Source: RUG11237 sp045119215
Lineage (GTDB): Bacteria; Bacillota; Clostridia; Lachnospirales; Lachnospiraceae
Reading direction: 5' to 3'
Length of the DNA stretch: 64,000 nucleotides
Assembly: GCA_045119215.1 (NCBI GenBank)
Contig: JBGVDD010000168.1
Span: 62,001 to 126,000 of the forward strand
A model generated the notes under the pieces. The model was not told the DNA's origin and did not search any database. It saw only the letters and a program-made list of their open reading frames with translations. Position 1 is the stretch's first letter, and every line of letters starts with the position of its first letter. The translations under genes and the position numbers were made by a program. This document shows, one piece after another, positions 1 to 8,455 of this stretch.

Positions 1-1
1 G

Positions 2-766
2 TTGTTTTATTTTATCCCAGGAATCGTTGCAGTGTATATGAGTAATTGTCTTAAAAACAAGAATCAATACTTTTATGGACTGGTTATCCTGTTTATGACC
101 CAGTTATTATCTACCGCTGTTTGTGTGTTTTTCTGTACACAAAGATTCGCCCTGTCAGTGTTGGGTTCGTTGATATTAGGAGCTTTTATCAATGTGACAG
201 GTGTAGCGGTTTTAGTGCCATATATTATGAAAAGCAGAAATAGACAAACTGATATGTTGTTGGAGGTGATATCCCCAAAACATGAAATAATGATGACATT
301 AAAAAATAATAAGACCAAGGTGTATGAACATGGAAAGCGCACTTCACAAATTGCCTCTAGGGCAGCAAAAATAATTGGTGCAGACGAAGTTTTGACGGTA
401 GCAATTTGTTTTTACTATAATTATGCAAGGACGTTAGGTAAGAACTATGTAGATCCTTTTATAGAAAATGCATATTGGAGGAAAATTCCTCAGATATTGG
501 TAGATAATGTAGTGGCTATGTCGTCCCAGAGCAGGGAAGTACTCTCAAAGGAGGCAAGTATTGCACTGGTAGCTGAAACTCTTTGTCTGGCAAAGGAGTC
601 CAGATATAGAAATGGAATAGCAGAACCAGGATACTTAGAAGCACTTCTTCGTCAGAAGGTAACGAAAGGGCTGCTTGATATGTCAGAGATGACAATGAGA
701 GAATATGCGATAATAAAAAGTTGTATCATGGAAGAATTATGTGGAAGTGTTCAGGAGGAAGTATGA
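2..766 (+). CDS. 7TM-HD family protein (PgpH-like), C-terminal part, degenerate HD domain
   Basis: Partial gene: the reading frame is already open at the window edge, so the true start lies upstream. The first ~75 residues are membrane segments, and the rest aligns by eye with the cytoplasmic HD domain of PgpH/YqfF, the c-di-AMP phosphodiesterase that usually sits before ybeY. The landmarks LLEVISP, EHGKRTSQIAS and AAKIIGADEVL match the family. Where the family has YYHDIGK, this protein has FYYNYARTLGK, so the metal-binding His-Asp pair is gone, and the later HH motif is also absent. The membrane fold is kept but phosphodiesterase activity looks unlikely. The stop overlaps the ybeY start (ATGA). 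The family call rests on context plus motif spacing. Confidence 0.7.
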   Translation: MFYFIPGIVAVYMSNCLKNKNQYFYGLVILFMTQLLSTAVCVFFCTQRFALSVLGSLILGAFINVTGVAVLVPYIMKSRNRQTDMLLEVISPKHEIMMTLKNNKTKVYEHGKRTSQIASRAAKIIGADEVLTVAICFYYNYARTLGKNYVDPFIENAYWRKIPQILVDNVVAMSSQSREVLSKEASIALVAETLCLAKESRYRNGIAEPGYLEALLRQKVTKGLLDMSEMTMREYAIIKSCIMEELCGSVQEEV

Positions 767-1260
767 CAATAAACTTAGAAGAAGAATATCAGCTTGATTT
801 AGGAATACCGTATTATGAAATTGCACAAAGAGTAGTGAATGGTGCCTTGGACTACCAGCAATGCCCTTATGAGTGCGAAGTGAATATTATTCTTGTGGAC
901 AATGAAAAGATACATAACATTAACTTGGAATGCAGAGAGATAGATAGACCAACAGATGTTTTGTCTTTTCCTATGGCTGAATATGAAGAAGCAGGAGATT
1001 TTAGTTTGTTAGAAGAAGAACAGCCAGAGTGTTTTCATCCGGAAAGTGGTGAGCTAATGCTGGGGGACATTATTATCTCCCTTGATAAGGTAAAAGAACA
1101 GGCTCAAAATTATGGACATTCTTACATCAGAGAATATGCCTTTCTTATTGCCCACAGTATGTTACATTTGATGGGATTTGATCATATGGTAAAAGAAGAG
1201 GAAATTGTAATGTTTCAGAAACAGGATGAAATTCTGCAAAAATTAGATATTACCAGATAA
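763..1260 (+). CDS. ybeY: Endoribonuclease YbeY (16S rRNA maturation factor)
   Basis: A 165-residue single-domain metallo-endoribonuclease that takes part in 16S rRNA 3'-end processing and 70S ribosome quality control. The zinc-binding signature HSMLHLMGFDH (H-x3-H-x5-H) lies near the C-terminus, and the family motif around EIDRPTDVLSFP precedes it. I chose ATG 763 because AGGAGG at 753-758 precedes it closely and its ATGA overlaps the upstream stop. The frame is open back to 721, but that start lacks a ribosome site. Translational coupling to the PgpH-like gene is likely. Confidence 0.93.
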   Translation: MTINLEEEYQLDLGIPYYEIAQRVVNGALDYQQCPYECEVNIILVDNEKIHNINLECREIDRPTDVLSFPMAEYEEAGDFSLLEEEQPECFHPESGELMLGDIIISLDKVKEQAQNYGHSYIREYAFLIAHSMLHLMGFDHMVKEEEIVMFQKQDEILQKLDITR

Positions 1261-1282
1261 TAAAAGTTGGAAAGGAAAAACT

Positions 1283-2929
1283 ATGGGTAAGAAACAAGAG
1301 AGTAATACGGGGTTTGTAATTCAGGGCAGCATTCTGGCTATGGCATCTATTATCGCCCGTATTATTGGATTAGTTTACCGGGTTCCGGTGACACGTATCA
1401 TTGGAGATTACGGAAATGGTTTATATGGATATGCCTTTGAGGTGTACAATATGGTTTTGATTATTTCTTCCTATTCTCTCCCATCTGCTATGTCAAAACT
1501 AGTGTCTGCCAGAGCAAATAGGGGACAGCACAAAGATGCATACAAGATATTCAAAGCAGGATTGATGTTTGCTATTGTAGTGGGGCTGATAGCGTCTTCC
1601 CTTACTTTTTTGATGGCAGATTTCATTTCAACTATTATTATGAAAGATGGAATGATAGCATTATGTCTCAGAGTTTTGGCACCAACCATTTTCGTAGTAG
1701 CGGTTATGGGTGTAATCAGAGGGTATTGCCAAGGCCTGGGAACCATGATTCCAACGGCTATTTCCCAGATTCTGGAGGCAATCGTCAATGCGGTTGTAAG
1801 CATTGTGGCGGCGGCTTATCTATTTTCTTATGGGACTAAAGTGGGAAAGGTGTTGCAGGAAGAAAAATATGCAGCTGCATATGGTGCTGCAGGTAGTACC
1901 TTAGGTACTTTGATAAGTGGAATCATGGGTCTGCTATTTATGATTTTTGTTTTTACAATGTATAGTACCGTTTTGAAAAAGAAATTAAAACGGGATGTGC
2001 GAAGCCGTGATGAAAGTTATGTTCAGGTATATAAGGTGCTTTTTGCAACCATTGTTCCGATTATTATGAGTACAGCAGTGTACAATTGCAGTGTATTTAT
2101 AGATCAAACTATTTTCAGTAATGTAATGAGTGCCAGAGGATATACCAATTATACAGAATTATTTGGGGTGTTTACGGGAAAGTATCGGTTATTGGTCAAT
2201 GTGCCAGTATCTATTGCCAGTGCCATGGCAGCTTCTACCATGCCAAGTATTACAGCAGCGGTAGCAAGGGCAGATGTAAAGATGGTTCGTCAGAAAATCA
2301 ATATCTCCAATCGTTTTATTATGGTTATCTCAATTCCATGCTTTGTAGGGCTTACTGTACTTGGTTCCCCAATTTTGCAATTGTTGTTTGGTGATGCCAG
2401 AAAATTACCAGCAAATCTGCTGATGGTTGGTTCTGTTGCAGTAGTATTTTATGCGATGTCTACATTGTCCAATGGTATTTTGCAGGGATTAAATAAGATG
2501 AATATTCCGGTAATCAACGCTTTTATAGCGTTAATTATTCACATAGCTATTGTGTATGTATTGACGGCGTATACAAACCTTCAGATATATAGTGTGGTAA
2601 TTGGAAATGTGGCTTTTTCAGGTATTATGTGTATTTTAAACAATCTGGCAGTGAAAAGAGCCACTGGGTATCGGTATGAGATGAGAAAGACCTTTGTTGT
2701 GCCTGTGCTTTCCGCTGTCATTATGGGTGCGGCATCCTATGGAGTATATATAGCAATGATGGCGGTGTCAAAAAACAATGATGTTTCAACTGTGATAGCA
2801 CTTCTGGTGGCAGTTATTGTGTATGGTGTGATGATGCTAGTGTTAAAAGGATTTACAGAGGAGGAACTTTTGTCGATTCCAAAAGGAAGAACAATTCTTA
2901 GTATTGCAAGAAAATTGCATCTGATGTAG
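1283..2929 (+). CDS. Polysaccharide biosynthesis / SpoVB-like flippase (MOP superfamily)
   Basis: A 548-residue integral membrane protein with about 14 hydrophobic segments. The N-terminal pattern (SILAMASIIARIIGLVYRVP) is typical of the MurJ/SpoVB/Wzx lipid-linked oligosaccharide flippases. Members move lipid II or other undecaprenyl-linked sugars across the membrane; SpoVB acts in spore cortex formation. It starts 22 bases after ybeY with a GGAAAGG ribosome site. Which flippase substrate it carries cannot be told from sequence. Confidence 0.85.
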   Translation: MGKKQESNTGFVIQGSILAMASIIARIIGLVYRVPVTRIIGDYGNGLYGYAFEVYNMVLIISSYSLPSAMSKLVSARANRGQHKDAYKIFKAGLMFAIVVGLIASSLTFLMADFISTIIMKDGMIALCLRVLAPTIFVVAVMGVIRGYCQGLGTMIPTAISQILEAIVNAVVSIVAAAYLFSYGTKVGKVLQEEKYAAAYGAAGSTLGTLISGIMGLLFMIFVFTMYSTVLKKKLKRDVRSRDESYVQVYKVLFATIVPIIMSTAVYNCSVFIDQTIFSNVMSARGYTNYTELFGVFTGKYRLLVNVPVSIASAMAASTMPSITAAVARADVKMVRQKINISNRFIMVISIPCFVGLTVLGSPILQLLFGDARKLPANLLMVGSVAVVFYAMSTLSNGILQGLNKMNIPVINAFIALIIHIAIVYVLTAYTNLQIYSVVIGNVAFSGIMCILNNLAVKRATGYRYEMRKTFVVPVLSAVIMGAASYGVYIAMMAVSKNNDVSTVIALLVAVIVYGVMMLVLKGFTEEELLSIPKGRTILSIARKLHLM

Positions 2930-3027
2930 CAAAGAGAATAAACTTATAAGTATAAAACAATAAAAATAGGCCAATATTTATAGGGAAGTAATTGCTGTAG
3001 GTGACTATGGCAGAAAGGAGAACTTTC

Positions 3028-3468
3028 ATGAAACAAACCTTTGGAATTGGTCTATTTTTTATTGTGTTTATTTTTATTGTATTTTTTGCCTGTTATGAAC
3101 CTAAAAGTAACGATGAGTTTGCCAAAAATCAGATACAAGTATCTCCGAAGCCTGGTACAGTGTCTTCGGTACCTGAGAGTGAGGTGGCAAAGGTAAACAA
3201 TGGTGTCTGTGTGACAGCTACAGCTGGGAGGGAAGAAACCTTAAAAGCCAATGATGAAGTTTCAAAACCCACCAGACAAACCTATATTGCTTTGGAGGAA
3301 ACCTCCGGATATATTACAATTTTTTATGATACCAGAGAGAAGATTTTTACTCAGACGGATATTTGTAAAAGTGATTTACCGGATAATTTACAGCAGGAAT
3401 TGCAACAAGGAATTGTTTTTGAAAATCTAGAAAGTGTTTTTGAGTTTTTGGAGAATTATTCCAGTTAA
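3028..3468 (+). CDS. Small membrane-anchored protein with BofC-like C-terminal domain
   Basis: A 146-residue protein with one N-terminal hydrophobic anchor (GIGLFFIVFIFIVFFAC), a Ser/Pro/Lys-rich linker, and a folded C-terminal ~60 residues beginning YIALEETSGYITIFY and ending in ENLESVFEFLENYSS. That ending resembles the C-terminal domain of BofC (bypass of forespore C), in which an acidic helix closes with LE-YSS. Function unknown; an extracytoplasmic location is likely. The start at 3028 is chosen over GTG 3001 because AAAGGAG precedes it at good spacing. Confidence 0.5.
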   Translation: MKQTFGIGLFFIVFIFIVFFACYEPKSNDEFAKNQIQVSPKPGTVSSVPESEVAKVNNGVCVTATAGREETLKANDEVSKPTRQTYIALEETSGYITIFYDTREKIFTQTDICKSDLPDNLQQELQQGIVFENLESVFEFLENYSS

Positions 3469-3564
3469 GGAAATTCTGGGCTCAACAAGAAAATTTATTG
3501 ATAAAGTTGATATGAAACAGGCCCTTGGACTTAAGGAAATAGTGGTGATTAGTCACAAAATTAT

Positions 3565-3593
3565 TTGTAAAAGACGGGATATTCGTGTATAAT
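3565..3593 (+). promoter_or_regulatory. SigA-type promoter for glgB
   Basis: TTGTAA (3565-3570), a 17-base spacer and TATAAT (3588-3593). Transcription would begin about 3600, after the in-frame ATG at 3592. This supports 3631 as the translation start. Confidence 0.75.
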
Positions 3594-3630
3594 GAAACCA
3601 TATATAACGCAAAAAAAGGGAGGGAATGAT

Positions 3631-5826
3631 ATGACCGACAAACTTTATGATTTGATGGATTGGCCGGCGATAGAGACAGTGGTTTATTCTGAGGCGGACA
3701 AACCCCAGGATGTTTTGGGAATCTTTCAGTTAAAGAAAGGAGTGCTCATTCAGGTATTTTGGCCCAAAGCTACAGGAATTAAAGTGAAATTAAAAGGGGA
3801 TAAAAAGTTATACCCTATGGAGATGGTGGACGAGAATGGATTTTTTGCAGTATACCTTCCTGGAAAGAAGAAAACAGAATATACCCTTTTATTAGAGGAA
3901 GGAAATATAGTGACAGAAGTTGTGGATCCTTACTGTTTCGAAGGAATGTTTGGAAACGAGGATTTGATGAAGTTCTCCAGAGGAATTCATTATGAGGTGT
4001 ACAGATTAATGGGTGCCCATCCAATGAAAATTAATGAAACAGAAGGAGTGTATTTTTCAGTTTGGGTTCCTAAAGCGGTGCGTGTTAGTGTGGTAGGTGA
4101 ATTTAACCAGTGGGACGGAAGATGCCATCAGATGCAGCGGGTGGGGGAGAGCGATGTATTTGAACTTTTTATCCCCCAGGCAAAAGAAGGACAGTTGTAT
4201 AAGTTTGAAATTAAACTTCGGGGTAACATTGTTGTTTTAAAAACGGACCCTTACGCTAGCAAATTCCAACTTCGTCCGGATTCCTGTCCCATGATAGGTT
4301 CAAAAGCAGACTATCCATGGAAGGACGAAAAATGGATGGAGAAGAGAAAGAGTAAGGATGTACATAGTAATCCGCTTTCTATTTACGAATTGCATTTAGG
4401 TTCCTTTAAAAGAAAGACTAAGAAAAGTTTTTATAATTACCGGGAGTTGGCACCACTTGTTATAGAACAGGTGAAGAAGCTGAATATGACCCATGTGGAG
4501 ATTATGCCGGTAATGGAGCATTTATTAGATGAATCCTGGGGGTATGAAACTACAGGATATTATGCCCCTACTAGTCGATATGGGGATGTAGAGGATTTTA
4601 AATATTTTGTGGAGGCACTACATCTGGCTGGAATTGGAGTGATTTTAGATTGGGTTCCCGCACATTTTCCAAAAAATTCCGATGGTCTTACCATGTTTAA
4701 TGGATATCCCTTGTATGAACCTGAGCAGCTGGATAAAAGAGAACACAAGCGATGGGGCACATACGCTTTTGATTATGGCAGAAATGAAGTCAGTAATTTC
4801 CTCATAGCTAATGGTCTTTATTGGGTGGAAGAATTTCATGCAGATGGCTTACGGGTTGATGCTGTCTCCTCTATGTTATATTTGGATTATGATAAAAATG
4901 AAGGGGAATGGACTCCGAATATGTATGGGGGAAACGAGAATTTAGAGGGAATCGAATTTATTAAACATTTAAACTCTATCATGAAAAAAAGAAATCCCAA
5001 TGTAATTATGATTGCAGAAGAATCCACTTTATTTGGAAATATTACTAAACCTTTGGACGAAGGGGGACTTGGTTTTGATTACCGCTGGAATTTTGAGTTT
5101 ATGAATAAAAGCTTTGAATTTTTCGGGTGTGACCCTTTGTTTCGAAAAGGACTTTACAATGAGTTCTTAAATGCTATGTGTTATTATAATATGGAGCATT
5201 ATATCTTGCCCTTTTCTCATGATGAAGTGGTGCATGGAAAGGGAACCATGTTGCAGAAAATGCCAGCACAGGCACCGGACAAATATGCTCACTTACGTCA
5301 GATTTATGCTTTTTTGATGGTTCACCCAGGGAAGAAGTTAATGTTCATGGGAAATGAACTGGCTGGTGAGAAAGAATGGAATCTGGGAGAAGAATTGGAA
5401 TGGAGTCTTATGCGTCGGAAGAAGAGCCAGGGTATGGTGGAAATGATTAGGGTATTGAATGACATTTATCAAAATTTTCCTGCACTGTATGAAATTGAGG
5501 AGTCGGAGGATACCCTGGAATGGATAAATAACACTTCTGCAAACGACACATTGGCTGTCTTTTTGAGGAAAGGATTAAGAGAGGCAGACACATTGCTGGT
5601 TGTGTGTAACTTTACGCCGGTTTGTAGAGAAAATTATAAGGTGGGAGTGCCCTTTGAAGGGGAATACAAGGAAATATTTAATAGTGAGGAAGAACGCTTT
5701 GGTGGAAGCGGCATAGGAAACAAACATATCAAGGTTGCAAGAAAGGACAGCTGTGATGAGAGAGATTACTCTCTCAGGCTAAAGCTGGCACCATTAAGTA
5801 TCTCCATATTTCAGAGAGTGATATAA
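3631..5826 (+). CDS. glgB: 1,4-alpha-glucan branching enzyme
   Basis: A 731-residue GH13 enzyme that makes alpha-1,6 branches in glycogen. It has an N-terminal CBM48-type beta-sandwich (about 20-220), the catalytic barrel, and an all-beta C-terminal domain. The four GH13 regions are visible: DWVPAHFP, GLRVDAVSSML, IAEEST and FSHDEVVHGK. This places the nucleophile at D410, the acid/base at E463 and the stabiliser at D531. The same three residues in E. coli GlgB are offset by a constant five. The start at 3631 follows GGGAGG. No other glycogen genes flank it. Confidence 0.95.
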   Translation: MTDKLYDLMDWPAIETVVYSEADKPQDVLGIFQLKKGVLIQVFWPKATGIKVKLKGDKKLYPMEMVDENGFFAVYLPGKKKTEYTLLLEEGNIVTEVVDPYCFEGMFGNEDLMKFSRGIHYEVYRLMGAHPMKINETEGVYFSVWVPKAVRVSVVGEFNQWDGRCHQMQRVGESDVFELFIPQAKEGQLYKFEIKLRGNIVVLKTDPYASKFQLRPDSCPMIGSKADYPWKDEKWMEKRKSKDVHSNPLSIYELHLGSFKRKTKKSFYNYRELAPLVIEQVKKLNMTHVEIMPVMEHLLDESWGYETTGYYAPTSRYGDVEDFKYFVEALHLAGIGVILDWVPAHFPKNSDGLTMFNGYPLYEPEQLDKREHKRWGTYAFDYGRNEVSNFLIANGLYWVEEFHADGLRVDAVSSMLYLDYDKNEGEWTPNMYGGNENLEGIEFIKHLNSIMKKRNPNVIMIAEESTLFGNITKPLDEGGLGFDYRWNFEFMNKSFEFFGCDPLFRKGLYNEFLNAMCYYNMEHYILPFSHDEVVHGKGTMLQKMPAQAPDKYAHLRQIYAFLMVHPGKKLMFMGNELAGEKEWNLGEELEWSLMRRKKSQGMVEMIRVLNDIYQNFPALYEIEESEDTLEWINNTSANDTLAVFLRKGLREADTLLVVCNFTPVCRENYKVGVPFEGEYKEIFNSEEERFGGSGIGNKHIKVARKDSCDERDYSLRLKLAPLSISIFQRVI

Positions 5827-5853
5827 TTTAACGTAAAGAAAGGAAACACCAGT

Positions 5854-6753
5854 ATGATTGCATTAACACAGGAAATTGAATCAGAGATTGTAAAACAAGT
5901 GGATGATATGATGAATGTTGATGTTACAGAAGTGAAACCAAGTAAGATAATGGAAACGTTGGAAGGTTACATTCCCGGAATTATTACTTTTGGAATAAAT
6001 ATTCTCATTTGTATATTAATTTATTTTGTCGGAAAAAAGATTATCTCTATAGTCAGAAAGATAGTGAGACGTTCCCTGGAACGCTCCAGTGCGGACAAGG
6101 GAGTGGAGCAGTTTGTAGATTCTTTATTAAAGTCTGTATTGTACCTTGTGCTGGCTATGATTATAGCAGGAAGATTAGGTATTCAGACCACTTCCGTTGT
6201 AGCTTTGGTAGGTTCGGCCGGTGTGGCAGCGGGACTTGCTTTGCAAGGAAGTTTAAGCAATTTTGCAGGAGGAGTGTTGATTTTAATATTAAAGCCTTTT
6301 AAAGTGGGAGATTACATTGTGGCTTCCCAAAAAGAAGGAACAGTAAAACAGATTCAGATTTTCTATACTAAGCTGTTGACTACAGATAATCGTGAGATTC
6401 TGATTCCCAATGGAACATTGATGAATGACAATATTATCAATGTTACAGGCCAGGAAAAGCGCCGTGTAGATATCACCGTAGGTATCTCCTATTCGGCTGA
6501 TATTAAGGAAGCAAAGCAGTGTATAGAACAGGTGGCATCCAGGGAGACGAGACTTTTACCAGGAGAAGCAGTGGATGTGTTTGTGGACCAGTTAGGAGAC
6601 AGTGCGGTGATAATTGGAATACATGCATGGACAGCAACGGAAAACTATTGGGCTGTGAAATGGCAGTTGCAGGAAGACATTAAGCTTACCTTAGATGCCC
6701 ATGGAATTGAGATTCCGTTCAATCAATTATCTGTACATATTGAGAATAAGTAA
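5854..6753 (+). CDS. Small-conductance mechanosensitive channel (MscS family)
   Basis: A 299-residue protein with three hydrophobic segments. The third carries the Gly/Ala-rich pore helix typical of MscS (around GSAGVAAGLALQGSLSNFAGG), followed by the beta domain (KPFKVGDYI, IFYTKLLTTDNREILIPNG). It opens under membrane tension to release solutes during hypo-osmotic shock. It starts 27 bases after glgB, so it may share that transcript, and a hairpin terminator follows. Confidence 0.9.
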   Translation: MIALTQEIESEIVKQVDDMMNVDVTEVKPSKIMETLEGYIPGIITFGINILICILIYFVGKKIISIVRKIVRRSLERSSADKGVEQFVDSLLKSVLYLVLAMIIAGRLGIQTTSVVALVGSAGVAAGLALQGSLSNFAGGVLILILKPFKVGDYIVASQKEGTVKQIQIFYTKLLTTDNREILIPNGTLMNDNIINVTGQEKRRVDITVGISYSADIKEAKQCIEQVASRETRLLPGEAVDVFVDQLGDSAVIIGIHAWTATENYWAVKWQLQEDIKLTLDAHGIEIPFNQLSVHIENK

Positions 6754-6763
6754 CTAAATTTTA

Positions 6764-6809
6764 AAACCTCCATAAGATATAATAAGAAGAATATCTTGTG
6801 GGGGTTTTT
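6764..6809 (+). terminator. Rho-independent terminator after the MscS gene
   Basis: Inverted repeat AACCTCCATAAGATAT / ATATCTTGTGGGGGTT with the loop between, then a T-run. It lies directly against the GTG start of the next gene (6812), so its GGGGG arm is the only candidate ribosome site for that gene. Confidence 0.75.
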
Positions 6810-6811
6810 GT

Positions 6812-7591
6812 GTGGTTGCGGTATCCATTGATCAGGTTTGTTACTCATATCATAGTGCTCAGATGGAAACCATGGCACTGAGGGATATTTCATTTCAGGT
6901 CAGTCCTGGTGAGTTTTTGGCTATTGTTGGTCCCTCTGGGTGTGGAAAATCTACACTGCTTGCTTTGATTTGTGGCTTGTTAAAACCGGATAAAGGAACC
7001 ATATCTTTTTATGATGAGGATGGGATATCGAAGACGAACATAGGCTATATGCTGCAAAAAGACAATTTATTTGAGTGGAGGACCGTGTACAGAAATGTAA
7101 TCCTGGGCCTGGAAATTAACCATTCTCTTACAAAGGAAAAGAAGGAAAAAATTGACAAAATGTTAGTAAATTATGGATTAAAGGAATTTGAAGAAAAAAG
7201 ACCTTCAGAATTATCAGGGGGAATGAGGCAAAGGGCAGCTTTGATTCGTACATTGGCTATGGAGCCGGATTTATTGTTGTTAGATGAGCCTTTTTCTGCT
7301 CTGGATTACCAAACCAGAATAGAGGTGGCTGATGACATAGGAGGAATTATCCGTAATGAGGGAAAAACGGCCATTTTGGTAACTCATGATTTATCGGAGG
7401 CTATTTCTATGGCAGACCGTATTGTAGTGTTAAGTAGGCGGCCGGCCAGAGTGAAAAAAATTATGGAAATTACTTTGTCAGTCCCTCAAAAGTCGCCTTT
7501 AGCTGCCAGGAGCGCACCGGAGTTCCAAGGTTATTTTAATACACTTTGGAAGGAGTTAAAGAGTGATGAAAAAGAAGAAGGAGAAGAATAG
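6812..7591 (+). CDS. ABC transporter ATPase, nitrate/sulfonate/thiamine-precursor importer type
   Basis: A 259-residue nucleotide-binding subunit of the SsuB/TauB/ThiZ group. Walker A GPSGCGKST, the Q-loop region (MLQKDNLFEW), signature LSGGMRQR, Walker B LLLLDEP and the switch histidine in LVTHDLSEA are all intact. It pairs with the overlapping permease gene downstream. No substrate-binding protein lies nearby, so the substrate cannot be named. The GTG start is weakly supported because it abuts the upstream terminator. Confidence 0.88.
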   Translation: MVAVSIDQVCYSYHSAQMETMALRDISFQVSPGEFLAIVGPSGCGKSTLLALICGLLKPDKGTISFYDEDGISKTNIGYMLQKDNLFEWRTVYRNVILGLEINHSLTKEKKEKIDKMLVNYGLKEFEEKRPSELSGGMRQRAALIRTLAMEPDLLLLDEPFSALDYQTRIEVADDIGGIIRNEGKTAILVTHDLSEAISMADRIVVLSRRPARVKKIMEITLSVPQKSPLAARSAPEFQGYFNTLWKELKSDEKEEGEE

Positions 7592-8369
7592 GCATCAGTG
7601 TTATCTGAAAAAACTTCGAAGAGAAAGATACACAGTAAAGATTGGTCAATGGAGCATTCTGGTTGTATTTTTGTTATTATGGCAGTATACCACAGATAAG
7701 AATATATTAGATTCCTTTATTTTTAGTAGTCCTAAAAGAGTGGTAAATACAGTAATTGCTTTAGGAACCAGTAAATTTCTCTGGGAGCATGTGGCAATTA
7801 CGTTTCTGGAAACAATTGTCAGCTTTTTTTTGACTACATTTGTATGCATTTTTATGGCAGTGTTATTGTGGTGGCAAAAGATGTTATCGGATGTTTTAGA
7901 GCCTTATCTGGTTTTATTAAATGCATTGCCAAAATCTGCTTTGGCTCCCCTTTTGATTGTATGGCTGGGAACTGGCATGAATACTATTGTGGTAGCTGGT
8001 ATGTCAGTAGCAATATTTGGCAGTATTATTCAGTTGTACACTTGTTTTCGGGAGATAGACAAAGAAAAAGAAATGTTGATTTATACTTTGGGAGGAAATC
8101 GACGTCAGGTGTTAATAAAGGTGATTTTGCCGGGAAGCGTTCCTGGAATTATAAGTAATATGAAGGTGAATGTAGGGTTATGTCTTGTGGGTGTGGTGAT
8201 TGGTGAATTCTTAGCGGCTAAGCGTGGCCTGGGTTATATGATTATCTATGGAAGCCAGGTATATAAACTAGACTGGGTGATGACTGCTATTATACTTTTG
8301 ATGGTTATGGCCATGCTTTTTTATATATCTATCGACGGTGTGTCAAAGGTACTTAAAAGGTCACGTTAA
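7563..8369 (+). CDS. ABC transporter permease (SsuC/TauC/ThiX type)
   Basis: A roughly 268-residue inner-membrane subunit with six hydrophobic segments. The cytoplasmic EAA-like loop (GGNRRQVLIKVILPGSVPGI) contacts the ATPase. The gene overlaps the ATPase gene by 29 bases. GTG 7563 or ATG 7566 both follow AGGAG at 7551, and I cannot separate them. Together the two genes would encode the core of an importer for a small organic anion or thiamine precursor, with the binding protein encoded elsewhere. Confidence 0.87.
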   Translation: MMKKKKEKNRHQCYLKKLRRERYTVKIGQWSILVVFLLLWQYTTDKNILDSFIFSSPKRVVNTVIALGTSKFLWEHVAITFLETIVSFFLTTFVCIFMAVLLWWQKMLSDVLEPYLVLLNALPKSALAPLLIVWLGTGMNTIVVAGMSVAIFGSIIQLYTCFREIDKEKEMLIYTLGGNRRQVLIKVILPGSVPGIISNMKVNVGLCLVGVVIGEFLAAKRGLGYMIIYGSQVYKLDWVMTAIILLMVMAMLFYISIDGVSKVLKRSR

Positions 8370-8386
8370 ACCTTTGTATATTTCCT

Positions 8387-8414
8387 TTGCATTTTGTTTT
8401 GGGTATGATATAAT
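8387..8414 (+). promoter_or_regulatory. Extended -10 promoter for miaB
   Basis: TATAAT at 8409-8414, preceded by TGA (extended -10 TGn), with a weak -35 TTGCAT at 8387-8392 (16-base spacer). It sits 42 bases before the miaB start. Confidence 0.6.
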
Positions 8415-8455
8415 TCTAACGTTACTGTTAGTGTTTATTGTTGAAAGGTACAGAT

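Noticed and set aside
6778..6783. TATAAT inside the terminator after the MscS gene
   Set aside because: No acceptable -35 at 16-18 bases; it is part of the hairpin arm.
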